Positions 7,473 to 16,116 of a stretch of DNA of 64,000 nt are shown one piece after another. The position numbers and the translations under genes were made by a program. The stretch is from an uncultured Alteromonadaceae bacterium (GTDB taxonomy: Bacteria > Pseudomonadota > Gammaproteobacteria > Enterobacterales > Alteromonadaceae). The DNA lies in contig CANMXU010000025.1 of NCBI GenBank assembly GCA_947501935.1, positions 1-64,000 on the forward strand, in the 5' to 3' direction. The notes under the pieces were generated by a model. It was given only the letters and a program-made list of their open reading frames with translations, searched no databases and was not told the DNA's origin. The number at the start of each line of letters is the position of its first letter. The first letter of the stretch is position 1.

Positions 7473-10082
7473 ATGACCCCGAATCAAATTAGCTTAGTAC
7501 AAGAATCATGGATAAAGCTTCAGTCAAGCACGTTAGATGTAACTGATGAATTTTATCAAAACTTATTTGAATTAGCCCCTAACTTAGCTGTTTTTTATAC
7601 AAGTGAGCACCATCGTCCTTGCTTAAATGACATGCTTGAAAGAGAAATTTGCAAACTTACCCCGTCAAGAAAAAAAGTCAATTTATTAGCCCACAATGTT
7701 ACCAGTAGCGAATTTGAACATTTCGACCAAAATGTGATAAATGCCTTATTGGTAACGCTAGATAAACCCTTAAAAAAGGTGCTGGGTAAAACCTACACCG
7801 CATTGATTAAAAAAGCATGGATCGCATTATGTCAGTCATTAGTAAATGTCATTGTTAAAAATACATTACCTGAGCTAAAGCGTTCTAATGAAGAAATCAC
7901 ACCGAAAGGAGTCAACAATATCATGAGCCAAAGTAACCAAAAACCAACTGATAACGACGTTCATTATGCAGAAATGGCAGCGCAAATCGAAGCCATTAAT
8001 AAAGTGCAAGCAATAATCGAGTTTAATATGGATGGCACTATTATTACCGCAAATGAAAATTTTTTAGCTGCAGTAGGCTATTCCTTAGAAGAAGTTCAAG
8101 GGCAACATCATAGTATGTTTGTTGAACCTGACTTTAAAATAAGTGCTGAGTATAATGAATTTTGGGCTAAATTAAACCGCGGTGAATATGAAACCAAAGA
8201 ATATAAACGTTTGGGCAAAGCAGGCAAAGAAATATGGATACAAGCCTCTTACAACCCAATTTTTGATAGTAATGGTAAGCCATATAAAGTGGTTAAATTT
8301 GCCACTGATATTTCACAGCAAAAACTGCTTAATGCTAATTTTGAAGGACAAATAGAAGCGATTAACAAAGCTCAAGCAGTTATTGAGTTCAATATGGACG
8401 GCACCATAATTACTGCGAATGAAAATTTCTTAACGACCATGGGCTACACCTTAGATGAAATTAAAGGCCAGCATCATAGTATGTTTGTTGAACCTGAATT
8501 TAAAGCTAGTTACGAGTACAAAACATTTTGGGAAAAATTAAACCGCGGTGAATATGAAACCCAAGAATACAAACGTTTGGGTAAAGCAGGTAAAGAAGTT
8601 TGGATTCAAGCATCATACAACCCGATATTAGACTTAAATGGCAAGCCTTTTAAAGTGGTTAAGCTCGCAACTGATGTAACCGCGCAGAAACTATTAAATG
8701 CCGATTATTCAGGTCAAATTTCAGCGATAAGTAAAGCGCAGGCGGTAATAGAATTCAATATGGACGGTACCATAATTACCGCGAATCAAAACTTTTTAGA
8801 TGCGGTGGGTTACAGCTTAAATGAAGTTCAAGGACGACACCATAGCATGTTTGTTGAGCCTGAATATAAGAATAGCCTTGAATATCAACAGTTTTGGGAA
8901 AAGCTTAATCGAGGCGAATACGACGCTAATGAATATATGCGTTTAGGAAAAGCGGGTAGAGAAGTGTGGATACAGGCAAGTTATAACCCAGTTTTAGACC
9001 TTAATGGTAAGCCATTTAAAGTCGTTAAATATGCCACGGATATCACCGAGCGTAAAATGGCTATTGCCCAAATAAAAAGTGTATTAATGGCCATGTCGAA
9101 AGGTAATTTGAACCAGTACATTGAAAACGAACTGGTTGGTGAATTTAGTGTGATTGGTGATTCCATGAACGAATTAATCAGCATTTTAAGTGATATGGTT
9201 GGCGATATCCGCTCTACATCAACTCATGTGTTTGACTCGGCAAGGGAAATAGCAGAAGGAAATAATGAACTAAGTCACCGTACTGAGTCACAAGCATCAA
9301 GCCTAGAAGAAACAGCTTCTGCGATGGAAGAGCTAAGTAGTACTGTTCAGCAAAATGCAGAAAATGCCACTCGAGCTTCCACGCTTTCTATTACTGTTGT
9401 TGAAAAAGCCAGCAATGGTGGCGCCGTAGTGCAAAATGCGATTACTGCGATGAGTGATATTAACAAATCAAGTAAAAAAATTGCCGATATCATCAGTGTT
9501 ATCGACGAAATAGCATTTCAAACAAACCTGTTAGCACTTAATGCTGCAGTTGAAGCGGCTAGGGCTGGTGAGCAAGGGCGAGGTTTTGCTGTTGTCGCAG
9601 CCGAAGTCAGAAATTTAGCACAACGTTCTGCTGCCGCAGCCAAAGAAATTAAAGGCTTAATTAACGACAGCGTAGAGGCGGTTGGTCAAGGGACTAAATT
9701 AGTTGATGAAACCGGGCAAACTTTTACCGAGTTAGTCAAAGCGATTCAAGATGTAGGTAATATGATTAAAGACATTGACTCTGCAGGCAAAGAACAATCA
9801 TCTGGCATCAGAGAAGTTAGTGCTGCGGTAAGCCAAATGGATGAAATGACACAAAAAAATGCTGCATTAGTTGAAGAAGCTGCCGCATCAAGTAAGTCAA
9901 TGGAAGAGCAGTCTCAAGCGTTATTAGACCAAGTGTCATTCTTTAATCAGGTTGAAAAAGAATCAGAAATGATAGTACAACACTCTATAAATAAAGTTGT
10001 TAATATGCAGCGAGAGCGACCAAGTCGCCCCCGAGCACAACGTGCCAGAGTTTCCTCAGATAAGGAGTGGGAGGAGTTTTAG
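7473..10082 (+). CDS. Soluble globin-PAS-PAS-PAS methyl-accepting chemoreceptor
   Basis: An 869-residue receptor with no transmembrane segment, so a cytoplasmic array is expected. Residues 1-140 match bacterial haemoglobin/flavohaemoglobin globins (TPNQISLVQESW; FYQNLFELAPNL), with candidate haem-pocket residues Tyr28 (B10), Phe41 (CD1) and proximal His74. Three PAS domains of exactly 122 residues each begin near 171, 293 and 415 and share HHSMFVEP and EVWIQASYNP. A HAMP-like linker from about 535 leads to the MCP coiled coil with hairpin tip EAARAGEQGRGFAVVAAEVR near 690. The C terminus is EWEEF, an xWxxF tether for CheR/CheB. GGAG precedes ATG 7473. A second, in-frame ATG at 7923 has AAAGGAG 11 bases upstream and would give a globin-less form. 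Oxygen or redox sensing is inferred. Confidence 0.9.
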   Translation: MTPNQISLVQESWIKLQSSTLDVTDEFYQNLFELAPNLAVFYTSEHHRPCLNDMLEREICKLTPSRKKVNLLAHNVTSSEFEHFDQNVINALLVTLDKPLKKVLGKTYTALIKKAWIALCQSLVNVIVKNTLPELKRSNEEITPKGVNNIMSQSNQKPTDNDVHYAEMAAQIEAINKVQAIIEFNMDGTIITANENFLAAVGYSLEEVQGQHHSMFVEPDFKISAEYNEFWAKLNRGEYETKEYKRLGKAGKEIWIQASYNPIFDSNGKPYKVVKFATDISQQKLLNANFEGQIEAINKAQAVIEFNMDGTIITANENFLTTMGYTLDEIKGQHHSMFVEPEFKASYEYKTFWEKLNRGEYETQEYKRLGKAGKEVWIQASYNPILDLNGKPFKVVKLATDVTAQKLLNADYSGQISAISKAQAVIEFNMDGTIITANQNFLDAVGYSLNEVQGRHHSMFVEPEYKNSLEYQQFWEKLNRGEYDANEYMRLGKAGREVWIQASYNPVLDLNGKPFKVVKYATDITERKMAIAQIKSVLMAMSKGNLNQYIENELVGEFSVIGDSMNELISILSDMVGDIRSTSTHVFDSAREIAEGNNELSHRTESQASSLEETASAMEELSSTVQQNAENATRASTLSITVVEKASNGGAVVQNAITAMSDINKSSKKIADIISVIDEIAFQTNLLALNAAVEAARAGEQGRGFAVVAAEVRNLAQRSAAAAKEIKGLINDSVEAVGQGTKLVDETGQTFTELVKAIQDVGNMIKDIDSAGKEQSSGIREVSAAVSQMDEMTQKNAALVEEAAASSKSMEEQSQALLDQVSFFNQVEKESEMIVQHSINKVVNMQRERPSRPRAQRARVSSDKEWEEF

Positions 10083-10088
10083 TCGCTT

Positions 10089-10967
10089 ATGTTAACCGCA
10101 AAGCGTGAATGCGCTTTTAAGTTAAGTGACGATGACTTTAGCTTTATTTGTCAATTTGTCTATGACACTACTGGCATCGTTTTAAACGAGAAAAAACGTG
10201 AAATGCTATATCGGCGTTTCACTCGCATAATTCGTGATAGAAAATTAGCCAGTTTTGCTGATTATTGTCAGCTGTTACGTAAAAATACCGAGCAAGAAAC
10301 TGACTATTTTATAAATGCGATCACAACTAACTTAACTAGTTTTTTTAGAGAGAACCATCACTTTGATTTTCTATTGTTAGAAGAGTTACCTCGTTTGATA
10401 AAAAGTAATAGCAAGACTAAACGATTAAGAGTTTGGTCTTGCGCAAGCTCTACTGGCGAAGAGCCATATAGTATTGCTATAACAATTATGGAAAAGATGA
10501 AAAGCTTACTCACAAGCTGGGATATTAAGATTTTAGCGACAGATATTGACAGTAATGTTTTATCAAAAGCGAAAAAGGGGATTTATGATTTAAAGAAGAT
10601 TGAAAACGTCACTCTTAAGTATAAAAACACCTACTTTCACCGTGGTTTAGGTGAAAATAGTGCCAAAGTTAGAGTAGATAAGAGCTTACAAAGCTTGTTG
10701 ACCTTTAAGCAATTAAATTTGTTGCATGAATGGCCAATGAAAGGAAAATTTGATGTGATTTTTTGTCGTAATGTGATTATTTATTTTGATAAAGAAACAC
10801 AACAAGAGTTATTTTCTCGTTACTTAGAAGCGTTAAATCCTGGGGGAATTCTGATATTAGGGCACAGTGAAAATTTAGGGGCTTATTTAAACCAGTTTGA
10901 GCATATTGGTCGTACTATTTATCGCAAAAAAAGCCATTGTGCGCCGTTATCAGTATTGCCTTTATGA
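10089..10967 (+). CDS. cheR: Chemoreceptor methyltransferase CheR
   Basis: CheR methylates receptor glutamates with S-adenosylmethionine. The 292-residue protein has the helical N-terminal domain (residues about 12-80) and a Rossmann methyltransferase domain with the SAM motif VWSCASSTGEEPYS and the family motif FDVIFCRNVIIYFD. It follows the receptor gene by 6 bases. Its stop codon overlaps the cheD start (ATGA). The receptor upstream has a matching C-terminal xWxxF tether. Confidence 0.95.
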   Translation: MLTAKRECAFKLSDDDFSFICQFVYDTTGIVLNEKKREMLYRRFTRIIRDRKLASFADYCQLLRKNTEQETDYFINAITTNLTSFFRENHHFDFLLLEELPRLIKSNSKTKRLRVWSCASSTGEEPYSIAITIMEKMKSLLTSWDIKILATDIDSNVLSKAKKGIYDLKKIENVTLKYKNTYFHRGLGENSAKVRVDKSLQSLLTFKQLNLLHEWPMKGKFDVIFCRNVIIYFDKETQQELFSRYLEALNPGGILILGHSENLGAYLNQFEHIGRTIYRKKSHCAPLSVLPL

Positions 10968-11626
10968 ATATCAGTAGTTTGGCTAAAACTGTTGTTGAAG
11001 AGCATGTTAACCGATGTTTACCTGAGTTTTGTCATGTAAGTCATTTTTGGGATAAGAAACGCCTGCAAGTAACAGCTAAAATTTTACCTGGTGATTTTTA
11101 TATGACGGTAGATAAAGTTGCAATAACAACCACTTTAGGTTCATGTGTTGCTGCTTGTTTATGGGATGACGTTGCCGGAATTGGCGGTATGAACCATTTT
11201 ATGTTGCCGATAACTGATAAGCATGTTGATGATATTGACTGGGGAAGTCGTGGCATGACCACTGATGCAACGCGTTATGGAAACTATGCCATGGAATATT
11301 TAATTAATGCCATTTTAAAAAATGGCGGTAATAAAAAAAATATTAAAGCGAAAATATTTGGTGGCGGTAAGGTTGTTCATAGAATGTCAGATATTGGTGA
11401 GCGCAATATCGAATTTGTTCGCTCTTATTTAGATATTGAAAATATCGCTATTGAAAGTGCTGACGTAGGTGATATTTATCCAAGAAAAGTTATCTTTGAG
11501 CCATTTACAGGTAAAGCTTATGTAAAACGCATCATAGATGATGACGATAGTATTTTACGTAGAGAAAATAATTACCGTTCACGTATTGATCAAAAACCTG
11601 CTGAAGGCGATGTAGAATTATTTTAA
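10964..11626 (+). CDS. cheD: Receptor glutamine deamidase CheD
   Basis: CheD deamidates (and can hydrolyse methyl esters on) receptor glutamines. The catalytic Cys61 (TTLGSCVAA) and His78 (GGMNHFMLP) are 17 residues apart, the same spacing as in Thermotoga CheD. I start it at ATG 10964, which overlaps the cheR stop as ATGA and gives 220 residues; a longer reading from TTG 10937 has less support. It lies between cheR and cheB, so the full receptor-adaptation set is present. Confidence 0.93.
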   Translation: MNISSLAKTVVEEHVNRCLPEFCHVSHFWDKKRLQVTAKILPGDFYMTVDKVAITTTLGSCVAACLWDDVAGIGGMNHFMLPITDKHVDDIDWGSRGMTTDATRYGNYAMEYLINAILKNGGNKKNIKAKIFGGGKVVHRMSDIGERNIEFVRSYLDIENIAIESADVGDIYPRKVIFEPFTGKAYVKRIIDDDDSILRRENNYRSRIDQKPAEGDVELF

Positions 11627-11640
11627 CAAGGAGTCAGTCG

Positions 11641-12711
11641 TTGAAAAAAATAAAAGTACTAGTTGTTGATGATTCAGCAGTAATAAGACAAATCATTGTT
11701 AAAGCACTCAGTTATGATGCCGAAATTGAAGTGGTGGGTGAAGCTGAAGATCCATACGAAGCAAGGGATATGATCAAACGTCTTAACCCTGACATACTTA
11801 CTTTAGATATTGAAATGCCTAAGATGGATGGTATTTCGTTTTTAAAAAATTTAATGCGCTTACGGCCATTACCCGTGGTAATGCTGTCAACATTAACCAC
11901 CAAAGGGGCTGATATAACATTAGAGGCGTTAGAAATTGGCGCGGTTGATTTTATTGCCAAACCTTCAATTGATGAACTTCATAATCAGGAGGAAAGTTTT
12001 AAAGATGTCCTGATTGAAAAAATAAAAAGTGCAGCGCTGGTAGAACAAAGAAATTTTAAATTATCTCAATCAGTTAAAAGTCATAACTCAGGTAAAACGT
12101 TACCGTTTTTAGGGTGCAAGCAGGCCAATCATTTAATCGCCATAGGCGCCTCTACCGGAGGAACTGATGCCATTCGTACTTTATTAGGTACTTTACCCGG
12201 TAATGCCCCCGCAATTGTTATAGCCCAGCATATACCTAAAACATTTAGCGCGCGCTTTGCCCAGCGCATGAATGCTGACTGTCAGGTCACTGTGTTAGAA
12301 GCCCAGCACGGACAAAAAATTAAAGCCGGACATGTCTATATAGCACCAGGTGGTTTGCACTTAACCGTTGTTTCACGTGGGAGCTCACTGTTTTGCTCGC
12401 TCAGTGATACGGATGTTGTTAATCATCACCGGCCTTCTGTCGATGTATTATTTGAGTCGTTAAAAGCTGTTGCTCGTAATGTTCAGGCGGTGTTATTAAC
12501 GGGTATGGGTAAAGACGGTGCTCAGGGCATGTTAGCGTTAAAAAAATTAGGTGCAAGAACGCTAATTCAAGATAAACAAAGTAGCTTAATTTGGGGAATG
12601 CCAGGCAGTGCCTTTGCATTAAATGCGCATCTTGAACAATGTTGCTTGAATGATATCACCAGTAAGTTGCTTGATTATGCGGCTATAGATGAAGCAGTAA
12701 TAGAAGGTTGA
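11641..12711 (+). CDS. cheB: Chemotaxis methylesterase response regulator CheB
   Basis: CheB removes methyl groups from receptors when phosphorylated by CheA. The receiver domain has Asp10/Asp11 and phosphoacceptor Asp56 (LTLDIEMPKMDG). After a linker, the esterase domain carries Ser171 (GASTGGT), His197 (AQHIPKTFSARFA) and Asp292 (GMGKDGA) as the catalytic triad. The start is TTG 11641 with AAGGAG seven bases upstream. It completes cheR-cheD-cheB. Confidence 0.96.
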   Translation: MKKIKVLVVDDSAVIRQIIVKALSYDAEIEVVGEAEDPYEARDMIKRLNPDILTLDIEMPKMDGISFLKNLMRLRPLPVVMLSTLTTKGADITLEALEIGAVDFIAKPSIDELHNQEESFKDVLIEKIKSAALVEQRNFKLSQSVKSHNSGKTLPFLGCKQANHLIAIGASTGGTDAIRTLLGTLPGNAPAIVIAQHIPKTFSARFAQRMNADCQVTVLEAQHGQKIKAGHVYIAPGGLHLTVVSRGSSLFCSLSDTDVVNHHRPSVDVLFESLKAVARNVQAVLLTGMGKDGAQGMLALKKLGARTLIQDKQSSLIWGMPGSAFALNAHLEQCCLNDITSKLLDYAAIDEAVIEG

Positions 12712-12745
12712 TAAGTTTACCTTTTAAATTAACAGGGAGTAGGTT

Positions 12746-13051
12746 ATGTCAGTAAAGAAAATGATTTCAGCAGATAAAAAAAATGTTTCCATCATAGTTG
12801 AAAATCACTTTGATTTTTCGCTTCATCAAAAATTTAGAGATGCATATGCCGAGTGTAATAACACCGGAACGGTGTTTTCGTTAGAGCTTGCCAAAACGAC
12901 ATATATGGACAGCTCAGCCTTAGGAATGATCTTATTATTAAAAGACCATGCTGAAAAAGTTGGCGGTTCAGTTGTAATCAAAAAACCGAATGAAACTGTA
13001 TTTAAGATCCTTGAAATAGCACAGTTTCACCGGTTAATGACGATTGAATAG
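12746..13051 (+). CDS. STAS anti-anti-sigma factor (CrsA/HsbA/RsbV-like)
   Basis: A 101-residue STAS protein with the canonical phospho-switch motif YMDSSALGMILLLKDH (Asp55, Ser56/Ser57). Unphosphorylated proteins of this type bind an anti-sigma kinase or another partner; phosphorylation on Ser releases them. The next gene encodes both a SpoIIE-type phosphatase and an anti-sigma-type kinase domain, so the pair forms a complete partner switch. The same pairing is known as CrsA-CrsR in Shewanella and HsbA-HsbR in Pseudomonas; orthology is inferred from domain order and from its place next to a che cluster. Confidence 0.88.
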   Translation: MSVKKMISADKKNVSIIVENHFDFSLHQKFRDAYAECNNTGTVFSLELAKTTYMDSSALGMILLLKDHAEKVGGSVVIKKPNETVFKILEIAQFHRLMTIE

Positions 13052-13088
13052 ACCATTTTATTGAATATGAATCAGGGATGTTTTTCAT

Positions 13089-14816
13089 ATGGCTGAATAT
13101 CAATTAACAGAAGCTAAATTGGCCCTAGTAGTTGATGACTCCGTAATGCAATGCAAAGTATTGTCGGTATTATTAAAGGAAGAGGGGTATCGGGTTATTA
13201 CCGCCAACGATGGCGCTCGCTCCGTTGCTATGTACATTAAATATCAACCTGACTTGGTGTTAATGGATATTAACATGCCAATTATGGATGGTTATCAAGC
13301 AGCAAGAAAAATTAAAGAATTATCTGAAGGAAATTTAGCTCCGTTAATTTTTATTACCAGCATGGACACTGATGACGCTTTTATTGAAAGCATTGATGCT
13401 GGTGGCGATGGTATTTTAGTTCGACCTTTTTCCCCTGAAGTATTCAAAGCTAAAATAAAATCTATACAACGCATTAGCGACCTTTATCTGCAAGTTAAAA
13501 AATTACAACAAGTACAACAAAGCGACGCTGAATTAGCTGAACAATTAATGTCAGGGGTTATTGAGTCACGTAACTTTGCTTTAGAAAAAATTGGTGTGGT
13601 GAAAAAAGCGGCAGAATTATTCAGTGGTGACATTCAACTTTCGGCATTATCACCCAATGGTGATGTTTTTGTCATGCTAGGGGACTTTACAGGTCACGGG
13701 TTACGTTCCTCTATTGGCGCAGTTCCACTTGCTGAAACATTTAGAACCATGACGACTAAAGGTTTTTCAATTTATGAAATAATCGCGCAAATTAATCACC
13801 AGCTGTATCATTTATTACCAGCCGATCTTTTTCTTGCTGCTGCCATCGCGAGTGTTTCGTCACATCATAGTTCGGTGTGCATATTTAACGCTGGTTTACC
13901 TGATGTTTATATTTACGATGGACAAGGCAATATCAAAGAAAAAATATCATCTTTTCATCCTCCTATAGGCGTTTTACCGCAGTTATTACCTGATGTAACG
14001 CTGCAAATAACATCAGTAAGTAGTACTGATCGTGTTGTATTGATCAGTGATGGTATTGTTGAAGCCCGTAATGAAATAGGCGACATGTTTGGATTTGAAC
14101 GCTTTGAACAAGCAACACAAGCAGCACTTTTACAAGGAGATATAAGTAAAGGTGTAATGAACACATTAGAAATGTTTTGCCAAAAAACCCCGCAATCGGA
14201 TGATATTTCTTTGATAGATATTCCATGTGGTGGTTGGCGTGACTATTTTCGAGAACATAACTTACTGAATACCGATAAAAAAGAAGCCATTGAACAGGCA
14301 TGTATTGACAATGAACCTGCTTGGAAGTGGCAATTAAACATAACCGGGAGTCGTTTATCAAGTGTTAACCCAATTCCTATGGCGATGAATCAGGTTAATG
14401 ATATTGAAGGCTCTGGTGAGCATTGGCAAAGCCTTTATACCATATTAACCGAGCTATTTGTTAATGCCTTAGATCACGGTGTTTTAGGGCTAAATTCCGA
14501 TTTAAAAAATCATCAAATAGGTTTCGTTGCTTATTTTAATGAGCGCGAGCAAAGGTTGAAAAAACTTAATTCTGGCTATGTTGATTTGGTCTTAAGTTAC
14601 CACCCATTTGAACAAGGTGGCAAAGTCATTATTCAAGTTTCTGATAGCGGGAAGGGCTTTGACTTTTTGGCGGTAGTGAAAAATCAGTGTGTTAACGATG
14701 ACGCAGGTTATGTTGTTTCAGGGCGAGGTTTAGGTTTAGTTACTCAACTTTGTGAAACCCTGCAATACGATATTGAAACGAGTACGGTAACGGCTACCTA
14801 TGTGTGGGAAAAATAA
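13089..14816 (+). CDS. REC-SpoIIE phosphatase-HATPase partner-switch regulator (CrsR/HsbR-like)
   Basis: A 575-residue three-part protein. The N-terminal receiver has phosphoacceptor Asp60 (LVLMDINMPIMDG). A short coiled coil leads to a SpoIIE/PP2C serine phosphatase with metal-binding motifs GDFTGHG near 198 and ISDGIVEARN near 318. The C-terminal RsbW-like ATPase domain has LFVNALDHG near 456, SDSGKGFDF near 517 and GRGLGLV near 544. Phosphorylation of the receiver is expected to shift the balance between dephosphorylating and phosphorylating the STAS protein encoded just upstream. In Shewanella this type of protein controls RpoS activity; here the target is unknown. Confidence 0.9.
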   Translation: MAEYQLTEAKLALVVDDSVMQCKVLSVLLKEEGYRVITANDGARSVAMYIKYQPDLVLMDINMPIMDGYQAARKIKELSEGNLAPLIFITSMDTDDAFIESIDAGGDGILVRPFSPEVFKAKIKSIQRISDLYLQVKKLQQVQQSDAELAEQLMSGVIESRNFALEKIGVVKKAAELFSGDIQLSALSPNGDVFVMLGDFTGHGLRSSIGAVPLAETFRTMTTKGFSIYEIIAQINHQLYHLLPADLFLAAAIASVSSHHSSVCIFNAGLPDVYIYDGQGNIKEKISSFHPPIGVLPQLLPDVTLQITSVSSTDRVVLISDGIVEARNEIGDMFGFERFEQATQAALLQGDISKGVMNTLEMFCQKTPQSDDISLIDIPCGGWRDYFREHNLLNTDKKEAIEQACIDNEPAWKWQLNITGSRLSSVNPIPMAMNQVNDIEGSGEHWQSLYTILTELFVNALDHGVLGLNSDLKNHQIGFVAYFNEREQRLKKLNSGYVDLVLSYHPFEQGGKVIIQVSDSGKGFDFLAVVKNQCVNDDAGYVVSGRGLGLVTQLCETLQYDIETSTVTATYVWEK

Positions 14817-14949
14817 CATTTAATCAATTTTGAATTTTTAGTGATAGCGCTTAGGGGAATATTGTCAATTAACAGCGTTAGTGAGAAGAGTAAAAATAAA
14901 ATATAAAACAGAACTTTAAATTTAGCTTAGCTAATGAACAAGGAAGTGA

Positions 14950-16116
14950 ATGATGAAATTAGAACCTAGTGTATTAATTATTGACGATGACGGCCTGTAT
15001 TTAGAACTTTTGAGTGAAGCCTTATCTAGTAACTTTCATGTCACTTGTGTAACTAATTTACAAGCTGCTGATAAGCTTATTAATACTCGAGATATTTTTG
15101 ATATTGCACTGGTTGATGAATATATTGGCGATGAGAAGGGGTCCTCATGGATAGCCCAAAATGTTGCCCATAATACCGGGGCTGAATCCTTTGTATTGTA
15201 TTCAGGCATGGCAACAGATGAAGCTATTATCAAGGGCTTAGAATGCGGTGCAGATGACTTTTTAGCTAAGCCTATTTCATTAATCACTTTAAATAACAAG
15301 CTGGAAAAACTTATCCAGTATCAGCAAAAAATATATGGCTTTGAAAAAGAAATAAAATCAAAAGAACACGTGATCAATGTTTCTATGGCGCAAGCGTCAA
15401 AATACGGTAGCTGCATGCAGCTAACTAATCGACTTAATACGTGTTTATCGTTAGATAAAATTAAAGAAGAAGTTTTCAGTTATTTATATTCAATGGGCTT
15501 AAAGGGCTGTATTGCTTTTTATCCGGTACATGAACAAGAAAGTTTTGCTAGTTCTGAAAATGGGTGTTGTTCACCGGTTGAAATAGGGGTGATGAAACTA
15601 CTAAAAGAAAAATCTCGCCTTTATCGCTTTGGTAATCGCACCATATTTAATCATAACCTAGTGTCGATTCTTATTTTAAATTTAGAAGATGGCACTATCG
15701 ATACTGATATATTTATTGATGCGCTTGCGTCGGTTATTGAATGCATTGGTGCCAGAATGACTTTCATCGCTTATCACCAGTCTTTACTAAAAGTTCAAGA
15801 AAATATTGAAACCGCAGTGCTCAAAACTAAAAATATGCTTGAAGTTTCTAAATATCATCAGCAAGAGGTGATGACTGAAATTGTCCAAAATATAGGTATG
15901 AGTTTTCATGTGCTTGACTTGAGTGAAGAGCAAGAAAGTTATCTAACCAATTTAGTGCACAGCGCTTTGAAAAAACATTCGCAAGATGATGTGAATTTTT
16001 TAGATGTTAGCCGTTTACTTGACCAAACACTTATCGACGTTAAAAGCTTAGATGGGTTAAGTACGGTATCTGAATCTGATGACGAAGATATTATGGAAGA
16101 GGATGAATTATTTTGA
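14950..16116 (+). CDS. Receiver-domain protein with unassigned output region
   Basis: A 388-residue protein. Residues 6-125 form a receiver domain with Asp12-14, phosphoacceptor Asp56 (DIALVDEYIGDEKG), Ser near 89 (LYSGMAT) and Lys in FLAKPIS. Residues from about 130 begin with a helical stretch, then a region of about 140 residues with a possible GAF-like alternation of strands (GLKGCIAFYPVH; NLVSILILNLEDG), which I cannot place with confidence. The tail is acidic and ends EEDELF. AGGAAG precedes ATG 14950. Its stop overlaps the start of the hybrid kinase gene, so the two are probably made together and may act in one relay. Confidence 0.72.
   Translation: MMKLEPSVLIIDDDGLYLELLSEALSSNFHVTCVTNLQAADKLINTRDIFDIALVDEYIGDEKGSSWIAQNVAHNTGAESFVLYSGMATDEAIIKGLECGADDFLAKPISLITLNNKLEKLIQYQQKIYGFEKEIKSKEHVINVSMAQASKYGSCMQLTNRLNTCLSLDKIKEEVFSYLYSMGLKGCIAFYPVHEQESFASSENGCCSPVEIGVMKLLKEKSRLYRFGNRTIFNHNLVSILILNLEDGTIDTDIFIDALASVIECIGARMTFIAYHQSLLKVQENIETAVLKTKNMLEVSKYHQQEVMTEIVQNIGMSFHVLDLSEEQESYLTNLVHSALKKHSQDDVNFLDVSRLLDQTLIDVKSLDGLSTVSESDDEDIMEEDELF

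Noticed and set aside
10937..10963. Longer CheD from TTG 10937
   Set aside because: ATG 10964 forms a standard ATGA overlap with cheR and the extra nine residues have no family similarity.
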